Assembly (NCBI GenBank): GCA_904846145.1
Contig: CAJGZL010000001.1
Location: 2,604,001 to 2,668,000 of the forward strand
Direction of reading: 5' to 3'
DNA length: 64,000 nt
Source: Psychrobacter immobilis
GTDB taxonomy: Bacteria; Pseudomonadota; Gammaproteobacteria; Pseudomonadales; Moraxellaceae
Shown here: one piece after another, positions 45,494 through 53,834 of the stretch
Numbering within the stretch: the stretch's first letter is position 1
Layout: the number at the start of each line of letters is the position of its first letter
Notes under the pieces: model-generated
Database searches by the model: none
What the model was told of the DNA's origin: nothing
The model's input: the letters and a program-made list of their open reading frames with translations, nothing else
Position numbers and translations under genes: made by a program

Positions 45494-45826
45494 TAATATT
45501 ATTAGATGAGAGAACTCGAGGAAAATCACCTTTGATAAAGTCTTTAAATTCTTTAAAGGTTCTACCTAGATTATGGTCTGGTTGCTTTATATCTAACTGG
45601 ACAGTTGTTCCAACTACAAGAGATTTAATATCAACATCGACATGAGTATTGTCATAATTTTGATCAGATGTGATGTCTGTAATCAATGCAATATCATCAT
45701 CACTATCGATACGATAGTTTACCGTTGGAGCGTGGCAAGAGCCTTCCGCTTTACGGTAAACATCAATTAGCTTTGAAAATAATTCTTGCATTTTTTACGT
45801 TTCCTACTGTGTTAGTTCTCACCACC

Positions 45827-45918
45827 AAACCCCAATATTAACAATATCACCTAAGTAAAATGCCAAATTAAAAAAGGTTACCGAGGCTATATTTGGTATA
45901 GCATTGGCAACCTTTTTT
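45827..45918 (+). repeat. 92-bp repeat, copy A, with terminator hairpin
   Basis: Starts AAACCCCAATATTAA, then CTAAGTAAAAT, then an imperfect hairpin AAAAGGTTACCGAGGCTAT...GGCAACCTTTTTTT. The same layout occurs at 59320-59412 in the same orientation, with the first 15 bases identical. The copies bracket the cytochrome/two-component/ferric-reductase/hemolysin-like block. Confidence 0.6.
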
Positions 45919-45961
45919 TATGTTTTTAATATTTAAAAGTAAGTTTATACGTTCATTATAA

Positions 45962-46021
45962 TCAGATTTTCAGTCCCTCGATAGCGAAGTCATCATCACC
46001 TAAGCAGTTATGTTCTGGCTA
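45962..46021 (-). pseudogene. Tiny C-terminal gene fragment in the 45792-46316 gap
   Basis: A minus-strand stretch reads PEHNCLGDDDFAIEGLKI then stop, with a stop codon just upstream. It resembles the tail of a lost gene, family not recognised. The rest of 46022-46316 shows no gene I can support. Confidence 0.25.
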
Positions 46022-46316
46022 GTACATTGCAGTCGCTGAGAAACAGATCAAAAATACAAATATTTAGTGTAGGAGTAGGTTTTTAATCAACTGTCTGAGT
46101 AATCCGATGATGAATAGACCTTAGGTGCAGCCATAGTTTTCCAAGCCTAAATAGTACGTTTTACCGTACCTTGCCTTATATCAAATAAATATGCCTCAAC
46201 ATCACGAATAACAGAAATGCCTGAACCAGCTCATTCAGAACTAGTTATTGGCATACCTATTCCAAGTTTAATTCAAGTGGTAACCCACCCAAACCTAAGA
46301 CACTAATCTAATAGAA

Positions 46317-47087
46317 TTAAGCTGCGTGAAATAGTTTCTGCATTGGCGTAAAGCCGCCATTGCCCATGTTCGGGCGCTCGTTATTGTAGTGGTACAACCA
46401 GTGTTCTGCTTGTTCTCTGACTTGAGCTAAAGTAGTAAACAGCTCTTGGTTTAACCAATCATACCGCATCGTTCTATTATAGCGCTCTACATAAGCATTT
46501 TGCTGTGGATGACCAGGCTCAATATATCTGATAGCAATATCTTGCTCTAGTGCCCAGTCTTTGAGTGCATTACTAATGTACTCAGGACCGTTGTCACATC
46601 TCACTTGATCAGGCTTGCCTCGATATTCAATCAGCTGATTCAGACCGCGTATCACTCTTTGAGCAGGTAGTGAAAAGTCAATCTCAACGGTTAGCGCATC
46701 AGGCATAAAGTCCATGCTCCAGCTTTGATTGATACTATCAGGTACTGCTAGAGGTATGGGTTTGTCACGTTTAATACGGCGCTTGGGCTTGATTCTAAGG
46801 TTCAATTCAAGATCGCAGTAGATGCGATACACGACGCGTTTGTGGTTGTAGGGCAACCCCAGAAAGTTATACAGACTTAAAAAGCATAATCCAAAGCCCC
46901 AATTCTTATTCTTCTGCGTCAGATCTATTAATAAATCCGCTATTAGCTTGTTTTCATCAGAGGCAACTGACTTATGATAGTAGCAAGTGACGCTGATGTT
47001 AAAGATATGGCAAGCCCTGCGTATGCTAATAAAACGCTCTTCAAGGTAGTGACAAGCCATCTCACGGCGCCTTGATGGCGCTACCAT
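46317..47087 (-). CDS. IS3-family transposase OrfB with internal deletion
   Basis: A 256-residue OrfB. The helix-turn-helix-like start (CHYLEERFISIRRACHIF) and catalytic blocks QSWSMDFM, RCDNGPEYISN and NAYVERYNRTMR are present. Between SMDFMPDAL and TVEIDFSLPA about 20 residues that normally include the GRSFRxxNVIDDYNRE stretch are missing, although the frame is kept. The enzyme is probably inactive. Confidence 0.8.
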   Translation of the reverse strand: MVAPSRRREMACHYLEERFISIRRACHIFNISVTCYYHKSVASDENKLIADLLIDLTQKNKNWGFGLCFLSLYNFLGLPYNHKRVVYRIYCDLELNLRIKPKRRIKRDKPIPLAVPDSINQSWSMDFMPDALTVEIDFSLPAQRVIRGLNQLIEYRGKPDQVRCDNGPEYISNALKDWALEQDIAIRYIEPGHPQQNAYVERYNRTMRYDWLNQELFTTLAQVREQAEHWLYHYNNERPNMGNGGFTPMQKLFHAA

Positions 47088-47347
47088 TTTTTTGACATGA
47101 CATTCTGTAATATGTCAGATTTAAGACATTCATCGGCATACATCTTCTTTAGTCGAGCGTTCTCAATTTCAAGCTCTTTAAGACGTGAGATTAAAGAGGC
47201 ATCCATACCGCCGTATTTAGAACGCCAGTTATAAAGGGTGCTTTGTCCAATATTGTGGTCACGGCATAGCTCAGTGATAGGGACACCTTGCTCTGCTTGC
47301 TTTAAGATGTTGACGATTTGGTTGTCGCTAAAGCGGATCTTTTTCAT
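47081..47347 (-). CDS. IS3-family OrfA
   Basis: An 88-residue protein with a helix-turn-helix (QIVNILKQAEQGVPITELC, then IGQSTLYNWRSKYGG) and a leucine-zipper-like C-terminus (RLKELEIENARLKKMYAD). It overlaps orfB by 7 bases, where a -1 frameshift (around AAAAAA) could produce the fused transposase. Confidence 0.9.
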   Translation of the reverse strand: MKKIRFSDNQIVNILKQAEQGVPITELCRDHNIGQSTLYNWRSKYGGMDASLISRLKELEIENARLKKMYADECLKSDILQNVMSKKW

Positions 47348-47423
47348 AGGGTTCTTCTGCTGATAGTTTAGCAGTTAATCTCTATTTCTAAGCGTTCTTA
47401 TTTATCGGGAGGATTGCCGGAGT

Positions 47424-47528
47424 ATGCGCAGTACTGAAGGGATGGCCGAACGGATCGATCAAGGTTTGCAGCGACGCAAACGCTGGATATTGCCTGAACC
47501 TGTTTCGCACCTTGGCAGCTTACTGTAG
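47424..47528 (+). pseudogene. GC-rich gene remnant of foreign character
   Basis: A 34-codon frame (MRSTEGMAERIDQGLQRRKR through SHLGSLL) lies in a stretch from about 47405 to 47580 with visibly higher GC than its surroundings. I do not recognise a family. The rest of the 47348-47888 gap contains a regulatory repeat at 47744 and no convincing gene. Confidence 0.3.
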
Positions 47529-47743
47529 CGAGTCGCACCGGCTCTGTACTTGCATCAGGTGCGTAAACGCTTTAAAGGCGAACTACGATAAATTAATTAT
47601 TGGATTCGTCTCAGCTTTTATTCTAATATTGTGCCGTTTAAAAAATAATGTTGCTAGCAACGGTATTTTAAACGGTATTTTTTATCACCACCTAGAAATG
47701 TCATGACATATTACTCACTATATGAGTGTTTGGTTTTTAGCTT

Positions 47744-47760
47744 CCTAAGCTAGCCTTAAG
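47744..47760 (+). promoter_or_regulatory. PmrA/QseB-like direct repeat upstream of the cytochrome b561/two-component operon
   Basis: CCTAAG, five bases, CTTAAG: an 11-bp periodic repeat matching YTTAAK-N5-YTTAAK in 11 of 12 fixed positions, about 130 bp before the cytochrome start. It suggests that the response regulator controls its own operon. Confidence 0.5.
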
Positions 47761-47888
47761 GTTTGTTTGTTGTAATAGCAGTAGAGCAGATGATGTAACG
47801 TCTAGCCTACTAGCGGTATCTCGCCTAGGTTTGATGTCTAGCAATTATATCGTCAAAAAATAAACGAACTATTAAGGGAGTGATGACC

Positions 47889-48491
47889 ATGGACCAAAAC
47901 AGTACAACGAATCCGACACACGAGTCTGATATATTGTTATCAAACATTCCTAAAACCAGACAAGTACGAGTTTGGGATATTTTGGTCAGAGTGACTCACT
48001 GGGCCGTCGCGGCTGGTATCACTGCTAATTTGCTTTTTACCGAAGAAGGCAGTGAGCTGCATCAATATGTCGGTTATACCGTGGTAGGGTTAGTGGTTGT
48101 ACGTTTGCTTTGGGGTTTAGTTGGCACTCGCTATGCACGTTTCAGTGACTTTTTCCCCACGCCGTCTCGTATCAAACGCCACCTATCTGATTTAAGTATT
48201 CGCCGTACAGACGAGCAGCATTTGGGTCATAATCCACTGGCTGCCATCATGATGTTTGCGTTATGGGCGGTGATTATTGGCTTGGGTATTAGTGGCTATC
48301 TGATGGAAGCCAACATTTTTGCCAGTAAAGATGTCCTTGAAGAAGTTCATGAGATACTGGCCAATAGTTTATACTTACTGGTGCCGGTGCATATTATCTC
48401 TGCGATTGCCATGAGCTATTGGGAGCGGCAAAACCTGATCAAGTCGATGATAACGGGTAATAAAACGGTGACGACGCGTCGCCCACAATAA
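47889..48491 (+). CDS. Cytochrome b561-type membrane protein
   Basis: A 200-residue di-heme cytochrome b561-like protein. The start was set at ATG 47889, 9 nt after AAGGGAG. Four membrane segments carry His residues placed for hemes (VRVTHWAVAAGITANLLF, GSELHQYVGYTVVGLVVVRLLWG, VLEEVHEILANSLYLLVPVHIISAI). Such proteins pass electrons from quinol to periplasmic partners. It heads an operon with the two-component genes, with 36 nt between. Its position before the ferric-reductase module suggests it supplies electrons there. Confidence 0.87.
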   Translation: MDQNSTTNPTHESDILLSNIPKTRQVRVWDILVRVTHWAVAAGITANLLFTEEGSELHQYVGYTVVGLVVVRLLWGLVGTRYARFSDFFPTPSRIKRHLSDLSIRRTDEQHLGHNPLAAIMMFALWAVIIGLGISGYLMEANIFASKDVLEEVHEILANSLYLLVPVHIISAIAMSYWERQNLIKSMITGNKTVTTRRPQ

Positions 48492-48527
48492 AAAAGACAA
48501 TAGAGTACATAACGTAATAGGACAATC

Positions 48528-49199
48528 ATGGCACGCATACTATTAATAGAAGACGATAGCAATATCGCTGAAGGTTTGGTCGTTGGGCTAAAAAGTCACG
48601 GCATGATGGTCGATTGGTTTAGTGATGCCAAGCAAGGTGAGATGGCACTGCAAGAGGGTATGTTTGACGCGGTGCTACTTGATTTGACCTTGCCAAGAGG
48701 GGATGGCATGACGGTGCTACAAAATTGGCGCTACAAACAGCTAGATACGCCGGTATTGATCATTACGGCTCGTGACGCGATTGCCAACCGCGTGGCTGGA
48801 CTCAATGCGGGCGCCGATGATTATCTGGTCAAGCCATTTGCACTAGACGAAGTGGTTGCCCGTCTGCAAGCCTTGATACGGCGCAGTCAAGGACGTAGCC
48901 AGCCTGAGATTCGTTATGGTGACGTCGCTTATTGGCCGCACAATCACCGAGTCTCTTATCAAGGCCAAGTCGTTGAGCTGACCATCAAAGAAGTGGCCAT
49001 ACTCGAGCAAATGCTGACCCATCCCAAACAGATTCACAGCCGCGCGAGCTTAGAGGACAAGCTCTATGGCTGGCAACAGGATATTGAGAGCAATGCGATT
49101 GAAGTACATATCCATCATTTACGCAAAAAACTGGGCAATGACTTTATTTTAACCAAACGCGGCATCGGCTACTATCTCAATCCAGCACATAATCATTAA
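48528..49199 (+). CDS. OmpR-family response regulator (QseB/PmrA-like)
   Basis: A 223-residue response regulator. Receiver: ARILLIEDDSNIAEG, phosphoacceptor D52 in VLLDLTLPRGDG, ITARD, and GADDYLVKPFALDEVVARL. Output: winged helix with VELTIKEVAILEQMLTHPKQIHSR, AIEVHIHHLRKKLG and the terminal TKRGIGYYL. QseB and PmrA regulators bind direct YTTAA repeats with 11-bp period; such repeats lie before this operon, both PepSY-like genes and the hemolysin-like operon. Confidence 0.92.
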   Translation: MARILLIEDDSNIAEGLVVGLKSHGMMVDWFSDAKQGEMALQEGMFDAVLLDLTLPRGDGMTVLQNWRYKQLDTPVLIITARDAIANRVAGLNAGADDYLVKPFALDEVVARLQALIRRSQGRSQPEIRYGDVAYWPHNHRVSYQGQVVELTIKEVAILEQMLTHPKQIHSRASLEDKLYGWQQDIESNAIEVHIHHLRKKLGNDFILTKRGIGYYLNPAHNH

Positions 49200-49259
49200 T
49201 ACATTTATAGTCACTTTGGCCTTCAATATACAAACCATATATGAGCAACATGTGAGCTT

Positions 49260-50801
49260 ATGAAAAGTATCCAGCAGCGGCTGTTAATCTCTTTACTCAT
49301 TGGTCTACCCTTACTATGGCTTATCACATCGAGCTTTATTGCTTGGCGGTTATGGCATGAAATTAATGAGATGAATGACACGCAAATCACTCAAGTGGTT
49401 CGATATTTGATGGGCGTATCTGCTGATGACAGTGATTCACAAGATGGGGATCCAAAAACTGGAGAACAAGAAGACAGCGACCAAGAGGAAGGTAAAGGAG
49501 AGCATCATAGAGAAAAGAGCGAAAAGCCCGCTGCCAAAATATATAATTTAAAAAGTAAAGAGCTGTCAGGTGACCTGGGTGATGCTGAAGATGACTATAT
49601 GGGCTTTGCCATTTGGGATAAAGAAGGACATCTATTAGTGGCTGATGAAAATGGTCAGTCATTTTCTTTTCTGCCAGACCAGCGTGGTTTTTTAGAAGAA
49701 TATAACTCTGCTTATCAGCGCCTAAACCCTTTTAGCAAACGCTGGCGGTTATTTTATGCGCATGATGACTATAATGGTGACAATGGCTACGATGACACGC
49801 ATGAAGGCCGAGTGATCGCTGTTGGTCAAAACCTTGATTCTCGCCGAGAAATGATTGTCGAAGCAATGTCTGTGCAAGTGTTGCCTATGTTGATTGGGCT
49901 ATTTTCCTTCATGATTTTGGCTATCGGATTGATACGACACGGACTGATGCCGTTAAGCCAAATCAGTGCCGAGGTGGAACAGCGCAAGCTGCAAGATGAT
50001 AGTCCTATCACAGCAGACGTACCAAAAGAGATTCAGCCTTTGGTGACCGCTTTAAACGTTTTGTTTATAAAAGTGGCAGATACCTTGGCACGTGAACAAC
50101 GCTTTACCGCTGATGCTTCTCATGAGCTGCGTAGTCCACTGGCTGCGCTCAAACTACAAGCAGACTTGTTACAGCAGCAGCTATTACAACTGTCTGGCAT
50201 AGAAAACGACAATCAGTTGTTTTATCACACACAAAAGATTAGCGATGGCATTGAGCGTGCGACCCATTTGGTCGATCAATTATTGGTTTTAGCCAAGATA
50301 GAGCCGCAACAGCAGTTGCCTCCTGAGCAATTAGAGCATCCAGACTGGCTGATGCTCACAGATTCTGTACTGAGTGATGTCAACCGCTTGGCTCGTGAAA
50401 AACACATTCAATTAAAACGCACCGTACACTGTGACAATCCTGCCGATATTTTGCCCATTCTTATCAATCCAGTATTATTTAAGCTATTAATCCGCAATTT
50501 ACTAGACAATGCCATCCGCTATTGCCCAGAGGGCTGTCTGATTGAACTGCAGTTAGATGTTGATAATATTAAAGTGGTGGATAATGGCTTGGGTGCAGAC
50601 CCAGAGCAGCTAGCGCGCCTGAGCGAACGCTTCTACCGTCCAGCAGGTCAAACCCAACTAGGTAGTGGGCTAGGACTGTCAATCGCCAATCGAATCGCCG
50701 AGCTGCACAACCTCACCTTAGCGTTTGCCAACCGCTCTCAACCAGAAACAGGCTTTGTGGTAACAGTTAAAAGTAAAAGCCCACTCTCAAAACCATTGTA
50801 A
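49260..50801 (+). CDS. Sensor histidine kinase (QseC/PmrB-like) with acidic periplasmic insert
   Basis: A 513-residue kinase. Membrane helices at about 8-30 and 205-222 enclose a periplasmic domain with a strongly acidic insert (residues 57-87, rich in Asp, Glu, Gln and Lys, including two His). The H-box holds His288 (FTADASHELRSPLAALKLQ), the N-box is NLLDNAIRYCPEG, and G-boxes are VVDNGLGADP and GSGLGLSIANRIAEL. It partners the preceding regulator. The acidic insert may sense divalent metal or cationic compounds; this is inference. Confidence 0.9.
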   Translation: MKSIQQRLLISLLIGLPLLWLITSSFIAWRLWHEINEMNDTQITQVVRYLMGVSADDSDSQDGDPKTGEQEDSDQEEGKGEHHREKSEKPAAKIYNLKSKELSGDLGDAEDDYMGFAIWDKEGHLLVADENGQSFSFLPDQRGFLEEYNSAYQRLNPFSKRWRLFYAHDDYNGDNGYDDTHEGRVIAVGQNLDSRREMIVEAMSVQVLPMLIGLFSFMILAIGLIRHGLMPLSQISAEVEQRKLQDDSPITADVPKEIQPLVTALNVLFIKVADTLAREQRFTADASHELRSPLAALKLQADLLQQQLLQLSGIENDNQLFYHTQKISDGIERATHLVDQLLVLAKIEPQQQLPPEQLEHPDWLMLTDSVLSDVNRLAREKHIQLKRTVHCDNPADILPILINPVLFKLLIRNLLDNAIRYCPEGCLIELQLDVDNIKVVDNGLGADPEQLARLSERFYRPAGQTQLGSGLGLSIANRIAELHNLTLAFANRSQPETGFVVTVKSKSPLSKPL

Positions 50802-50819
50802 AAAAATAAATCATACTGT

Positions 50820-50867
50820 CTTAAGATTGAGTTAATATTCGGTGCGTATGCTACTCGTATTCCCTAA
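50820..50867 (+). promoter_or_regulatory. Promoter block with PmrA/QseB-like direct repeat, module copy 2
   Basis: CTTAAG, ATTGA, GTTAAT, then ATTC and a GCGTATGCTACT core and ATTCCCTAA. It matches the block at 6870-6917 (read on the minus strand) over 48 bp at most positions and ends 23 bases before the GTG start. TATGCT could be the -10 box, placing the repeat over the -35 region. Confidence 0.58.
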
Positions 50868-50890
50868 TAACATTATATGGAGTACAACCT

Positions 50891-51448
50891 GTGAGCCTAC
50901 CGCTCTTAAAACCACTATTATTAACTGTCGGTGCGACTTCCTTAGTATTCTTTGGTGGGGTTATTGCCTTAGCCGTGCAGTCTCCCGAACCTGCTAGTAC
51001 TTTATCAGTAGCTGATCCCATCACTCAAAATGCTGACATCACACCTAACGCCTCATCCTCATCGGTGCAGCAGTTACCTCTTGCTGCGCTTAGTCCTGCG
51101 CAAGCGACAGCACTGGCAAAACAAGACGCACCCAATGCGATATTGCAGGCCAATCCAGAGCTCATCAACTATAACGGTAAGGTCGCTTATGAAGTGCTAT
51201 TAGATAATAGCGCCACTTATATTGACGCCAATTTAGGCACGGTTCTAAATCCGGTAGCGACCAATAATTATCGTGTTGAGAATTTTTATGAAGACTACGA
51301 TGAAGATGATCGAGATGAGCATCATGATGACGACAGGGACGAAAATGAAAAAGTCGGCAAATACCGTGACGAGGATTACAAAAAGAGTGATCATCTAATC
51401 GCAACGAGCTACAAACACCATGAGGAGGAAGATGATTATGATGACTAA
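50891..51448 (+). CDS. PepSY-like membrane-anchored protein with acidic tail, copy 2
   Basis: A 185-residue homologue of the protein at 6286-6846. The anchor MSLPLLKPLLLTVGATSLVF and the PepSY-like core (SPAQATALAKQDAPNAILQ, then NGKVAYEVLLDNSATYID) are retained; the linker and the Asp/Glu/His-rich tail vary. GTG start at 50891. It overlaps the next gene by 8 bases (ATGACTAA), indicating translational coupling. Confidence 0.75.
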   Translation: MSLPLLKPLLLTVGATSLVFFGGVIALAVQSPEPASTLSVADPITQNADITPNASSSSVQQLPLAALSPAQATALAKQDAPNAILQANPELINYNGKVAYEVLLDNSATYIDANLGTVLNPVATNNYRVENFYEDYDEDDRDEHHDDDRDENEKVGKYRDEDYKKSDHLIATSYKHHEEEDDYDD

Positions 51449-51767
51449 TACACAATCAACGGCCCAAGCAACTCCAAAGAAACCTGCTAATAAGACGAGT
51501 AAAAAAGCTGATCCGTTCGCCTTTCTTAAAAGCAGTATCATGATTGCATCGATTGCAGGCACGATGGGTGGATGGTTATTTTTGCTCAATCAAGAGACAG
51601 ACAGCCCATCTGTGAGCGCCGTCACTGTAAATACTACAGATTCTGGGAGTGGTGAGCTAGCTGCTGCATCAATACCCATTGTTGACATCACACAGCTGAG
51701 GCAGGTCAATGAAGCTGCTCCTGTAGAGGCAATAACAGTCGTCGCCCGTACGCGTTCTTCTCAATAA
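51441..51767 (+). CDS. Small single-pass membrane protein with conserved C-terminal tail, copy 2
   Basis: A 108-residue homologue of 5970-6284. Start ATG 51441 overlaps the end of the PepSY-like gene. The N-terminal part is Lys-rich, KADPFAFLKSS precedes one membrane helix (SIMIASIAGTMGGWLFLL), and the linker is variable. The C-terminal tail (TQLRQVNEAAPVEAITVV, then ARTRSSQ) is almost identical to copy 1. Conservation of the tail above the linker suggests that it makes a specific contact, possibly with ApbE or the ferric-reductase-like protein. Confidence 0.72.
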   Translation: MTNTQSTAQATPKKPANKTSKKADPFAFLKSSIMIASIAGTMGGWLFLLNQETDSPSVSAVTVNTTDSGSGELAAASIPIVDITQLRQVNEAAPVEAITVVARTRSSQ

Positions 51768-51841
51768 CCAGCAAATCAATAAATAAGCAAAGATGAGTAA
51801 TTATTGAGCTTATACCCTATCGCAAAAAATGGAGTCTTCTG

Positions 51842-52951
51842 ATGAGTAAGAACACGACAAAATTGGCGACTCTGAAACTGGCGGCGATGGGTTGCCACAT
51901 TCAAATAACGTTAAACATTACCAAGATTGGCACACAGCACTCGCAGGAAATAATAGATCACCAAATTTCTTTGTTAAAAAGTGAAACTCAGCAGCGTTTA
52001 GCACGCTGGGAGCATATATTTAGTCGTTTCGATGAAACCAGTGAGCTCATGAGACTTAATAATCATACCGACCAATGGAGGGAGGTAAGTGCAGAGTTGT
52101 TTGAGGTCTTAGGTCGCGCCATATATTTTGTTGTAGAAACTCAAGGTCTCATAACCCCAACCTTACTCAAACCGCTCTGGGCTGCTGGTTATAGGCAGTC
52201 ATTTGAAACCTTGCCAAAAATGTCTACGCCATCTATACCCGTAATTACCTCAAACTCTGGCTCAAATGCCGCCACATACTTACAAGCTCAACCCAATGCT
52301 AACAATCCTAATCAGCAAATAGACAGTATTCAGTGTCGCCGATTGGTTGATGGTCAGCATCAGATCTACCTGCCCGCTGGAATAGCACTTGATTTGAATG
52401 GTTATGTCAAAGGCTGGTGTGCCATGCAATTAGCTGAGCAGATTAGTCGAAGTCATGACTGGCAACTCCCTTGTTTGGTAGATATGGGCGGTGATATAGC
52501 AATCGGTGTCCCAAGAAGCCAAGCCCTAGATAATGCAATAGACAGTCCAATTGTTTGGGGCGTGGCAATTGCTAAACCTTACTGTGCTAATGGCGAGCAT
52601 ATGCAAAACGACCAAGATGTCGCAATTCTTACTTTGAGATCTGGTGCTGTCGCCACTTCTGGGCAAGATTATCGGCGCTGGTGGCATAAAGGTCGTTGGC
52701 AGCATCATTTAATTCACCCTCATTATTCCCGTCCGGCTATCAGTGATGTCCTGACAGCAACGGTCATGGCTGCGGATACTGTAACAGCAGAGGTATACGC
52801 AAAATATTGTGTGCTCCTCGGCGTTACAGAAGCAATAACATGGCTGAACCAGCATCATATTGCGGCGCTCTTAATTGATACGAATAACAACGTGATATCG
52901 TCCATTGCTATTGAGCCAAATTTGAGTGAGCCCAACTTGGTTGCCGTCTAA
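51842..52951 (+). CDS. apbE: FAD:protein FMN transferase (ApbE family), copy 2
   Basis: A 369-residue ApbE protein homologous to 4763-5911. LDLNGYVKGWCAMQLAEQIS, VDMGGDIAIGVP, VATSGQDYRRWWHKGRW and HHLIHPHYSRPA are shared. Divergence concentrates in the low-complexity insert (about residues 130-160). Predicted role: covalent FMN attachment to an exported partner. The partner is not obvious within the module, since no classical flavinylation motif was seen in its neighbours. Confidence 0.88.
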   Translation: MSKNTTKLATLKLAAMGCHIQITLNITKIGTQHSQEIIDHQISLLKSETQQRLARWEHIFSRFDETSELMRLNNHTDQWREVSAELFEVLGRAIYFVVETQGLITPTLLKPLWAAGYRQSFETLPKMSTPSIPVITSNSGSNAATYLQAQPNANNPNQQIDSIQCRRLVDGQHQIYLPAGIALDLNGYVKGWCAMQLAEQISRSHDWQLPCLVDMGGDIAIGVPRSQALDNAIDSPIVWGVAIAKPYCANGEHMQNDQDVAILTLRSGAVATSGQDYRRWWHKGRWQHHLIHPHYSRPAISDVLTATVMAADTVTAEVYAKYCVLLGVTEAITWLNQHHIAALLIDTNNNVISSIAIEPNLSEPNLVAV

Positions 52952-53014
52952 CGACTCACGCTCTATACGCCAGATACCAATATATTAAGTAGATGCATTC
53001 ATAGGAGTATCGTC

Positions 53015-53698
53015 ATGCATACAGACAATCTTACTCACAGCCAGGCTACTTCTAATACGTCGCTTCTTGTTCAGGTTATGTGGATTGTATTGATTTTGAG
53101 TATTGCCATCGGAGTCGGCAGCTACATGCTATTGATGTGGGGAGAGACGGTCTCACAACTACTGACCGCCACAGATAAGCATTTTTGGTATTTATCACGG
53201 GCAAGTGGTGTGATTGCTTATGCTTTATTTTGGCTGGCAGTGGTTTTTGGTTTATTACTGAGTACACGCTTAGGAAAGCATTTTAATGCGGCTAGGGTAT
53301 TTGCCTTGCATCAGTATTTAAGTCTGATAGCGGTAGGCTTTGCCGCTTTTCATGCTGGTATTTTATTGGCGGATAACTATCTAAATCTGCATATATGGCA
53401 GATTTTAGTACCTTTTGGTTTCCAGACTGATCGGGTGGGCGTGGCATTGGGACAGATGGGGTTTTGGCTGTTATTTATCTGTGCATTCAGTTTCTATATT
53501 AAGAAGTATATTGGTCAATCAGTGTGGCGATGGCTACACTTTTTGACCTTTACAGCTTATATGCTTATTAGCATCCATGTGTTTATGGTGGGATCTGACA
53601 GTCGAGCATTACCGTTGCTGTTATTTTATGCAAGTAGTCAGACATTGGTTTTTGTATTGACTAGCTATAGATTATTGATGATGAAACAAGTCAAGTGA
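53015..53698 (+). CDS. Ferric-reductase-like transmembrane protein, copy 2
   Basis: A 227-residue homologue of 3993-4676, most similar in the core (DKHFWYLSRASGVIAYALFW, HQYLSLIAVGFAAFHAGILL, WRWLHFLTFTAYMLISIHVF). About six membrane segments with His pairs suited to heme binding. It follows apbE by 63 nt and precedes the VIT1-type gene. It may reduce extracytoplasmic iron or accept electrons from the b561 protein; direction is not known. Confidence 0.83.
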   Translation: MHTDNLTHSQATSNTSLLVQVMWIVLILSIAIGVGSYMLLMWGETVSQLLTATDKHFWYLSRASGVIAYALFWLAVVFGLLLSTRLGKHFNAARVFALHQYLSLIAVGFAAFHAGILLADNYLNLHIWQILVPFGFQTDRVGVALGQMGFWLLFICAFSFYIKKYIGQSVWRWLHFLTFTAYMLISIHVFMVGSDSRALPLLLFYASSQTLVFVLTSYRLLMMKQVK

Positions 53699-53834
53699 CT
53701 ATTTAATTGGCAATTCGATTGACCGTTCAAATGACTATGTATGGAGCGTTATAGTATCAAGCGGTATAAACTGCAGTGATATTATAAGCTACACTAGGAT
53801 ATACCAATCCGTGTCTATACCTTTTAAGGATTTT

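Larger units (their letters stand above)
43743..45791 (-). pseudogene. Unknown 394-residue membrane protein gene, split by an IS5-family element
   Basis: The 5' part (45791 down to 45494) encodes MQELFSKLIDVYRKAEGS through VLSSNNI; the 3' part (44629 down to 43743) continues SKTPYYIEDINYFSQ to the stop. Removing the element and one TA rejoins them in frame (395 codons). The N-terminal 100 residues look like a soluble domain with a DIKSLVVGTTVQLDI strand; a helical middle follows, and three membrane segments lie near the C-terminus (LALPIAAAAPVIL, YLALLVYATICYFAL, IMRGIICIVIAYSAF). No known family recognised. The gene should be non-functional here. Confidence 0.72.
46317..47347 (-). mobile_element. 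IS3-family element (coding core; tips not resolved)
   Basis: Overlapping orfA and orfB on the minus strand, typical of the IS3 family. I could not define matching terminal inverted repeats with confidence, so the limits given are those of the coding region. Confidence 0.65.

Noticed and set aside
47512..47706. 64-residue frame after the GC-rich stretch
   Set aside because: Crosses a composition break, no ribosome-binding site and no recognisable motif.
51741..51764. Classical ApbE flavinylation motif in the small membrane protein
   Set aside because: The tail has Thr residues, but not the D-x-x-(S/T)-x-(A)-T pattern.
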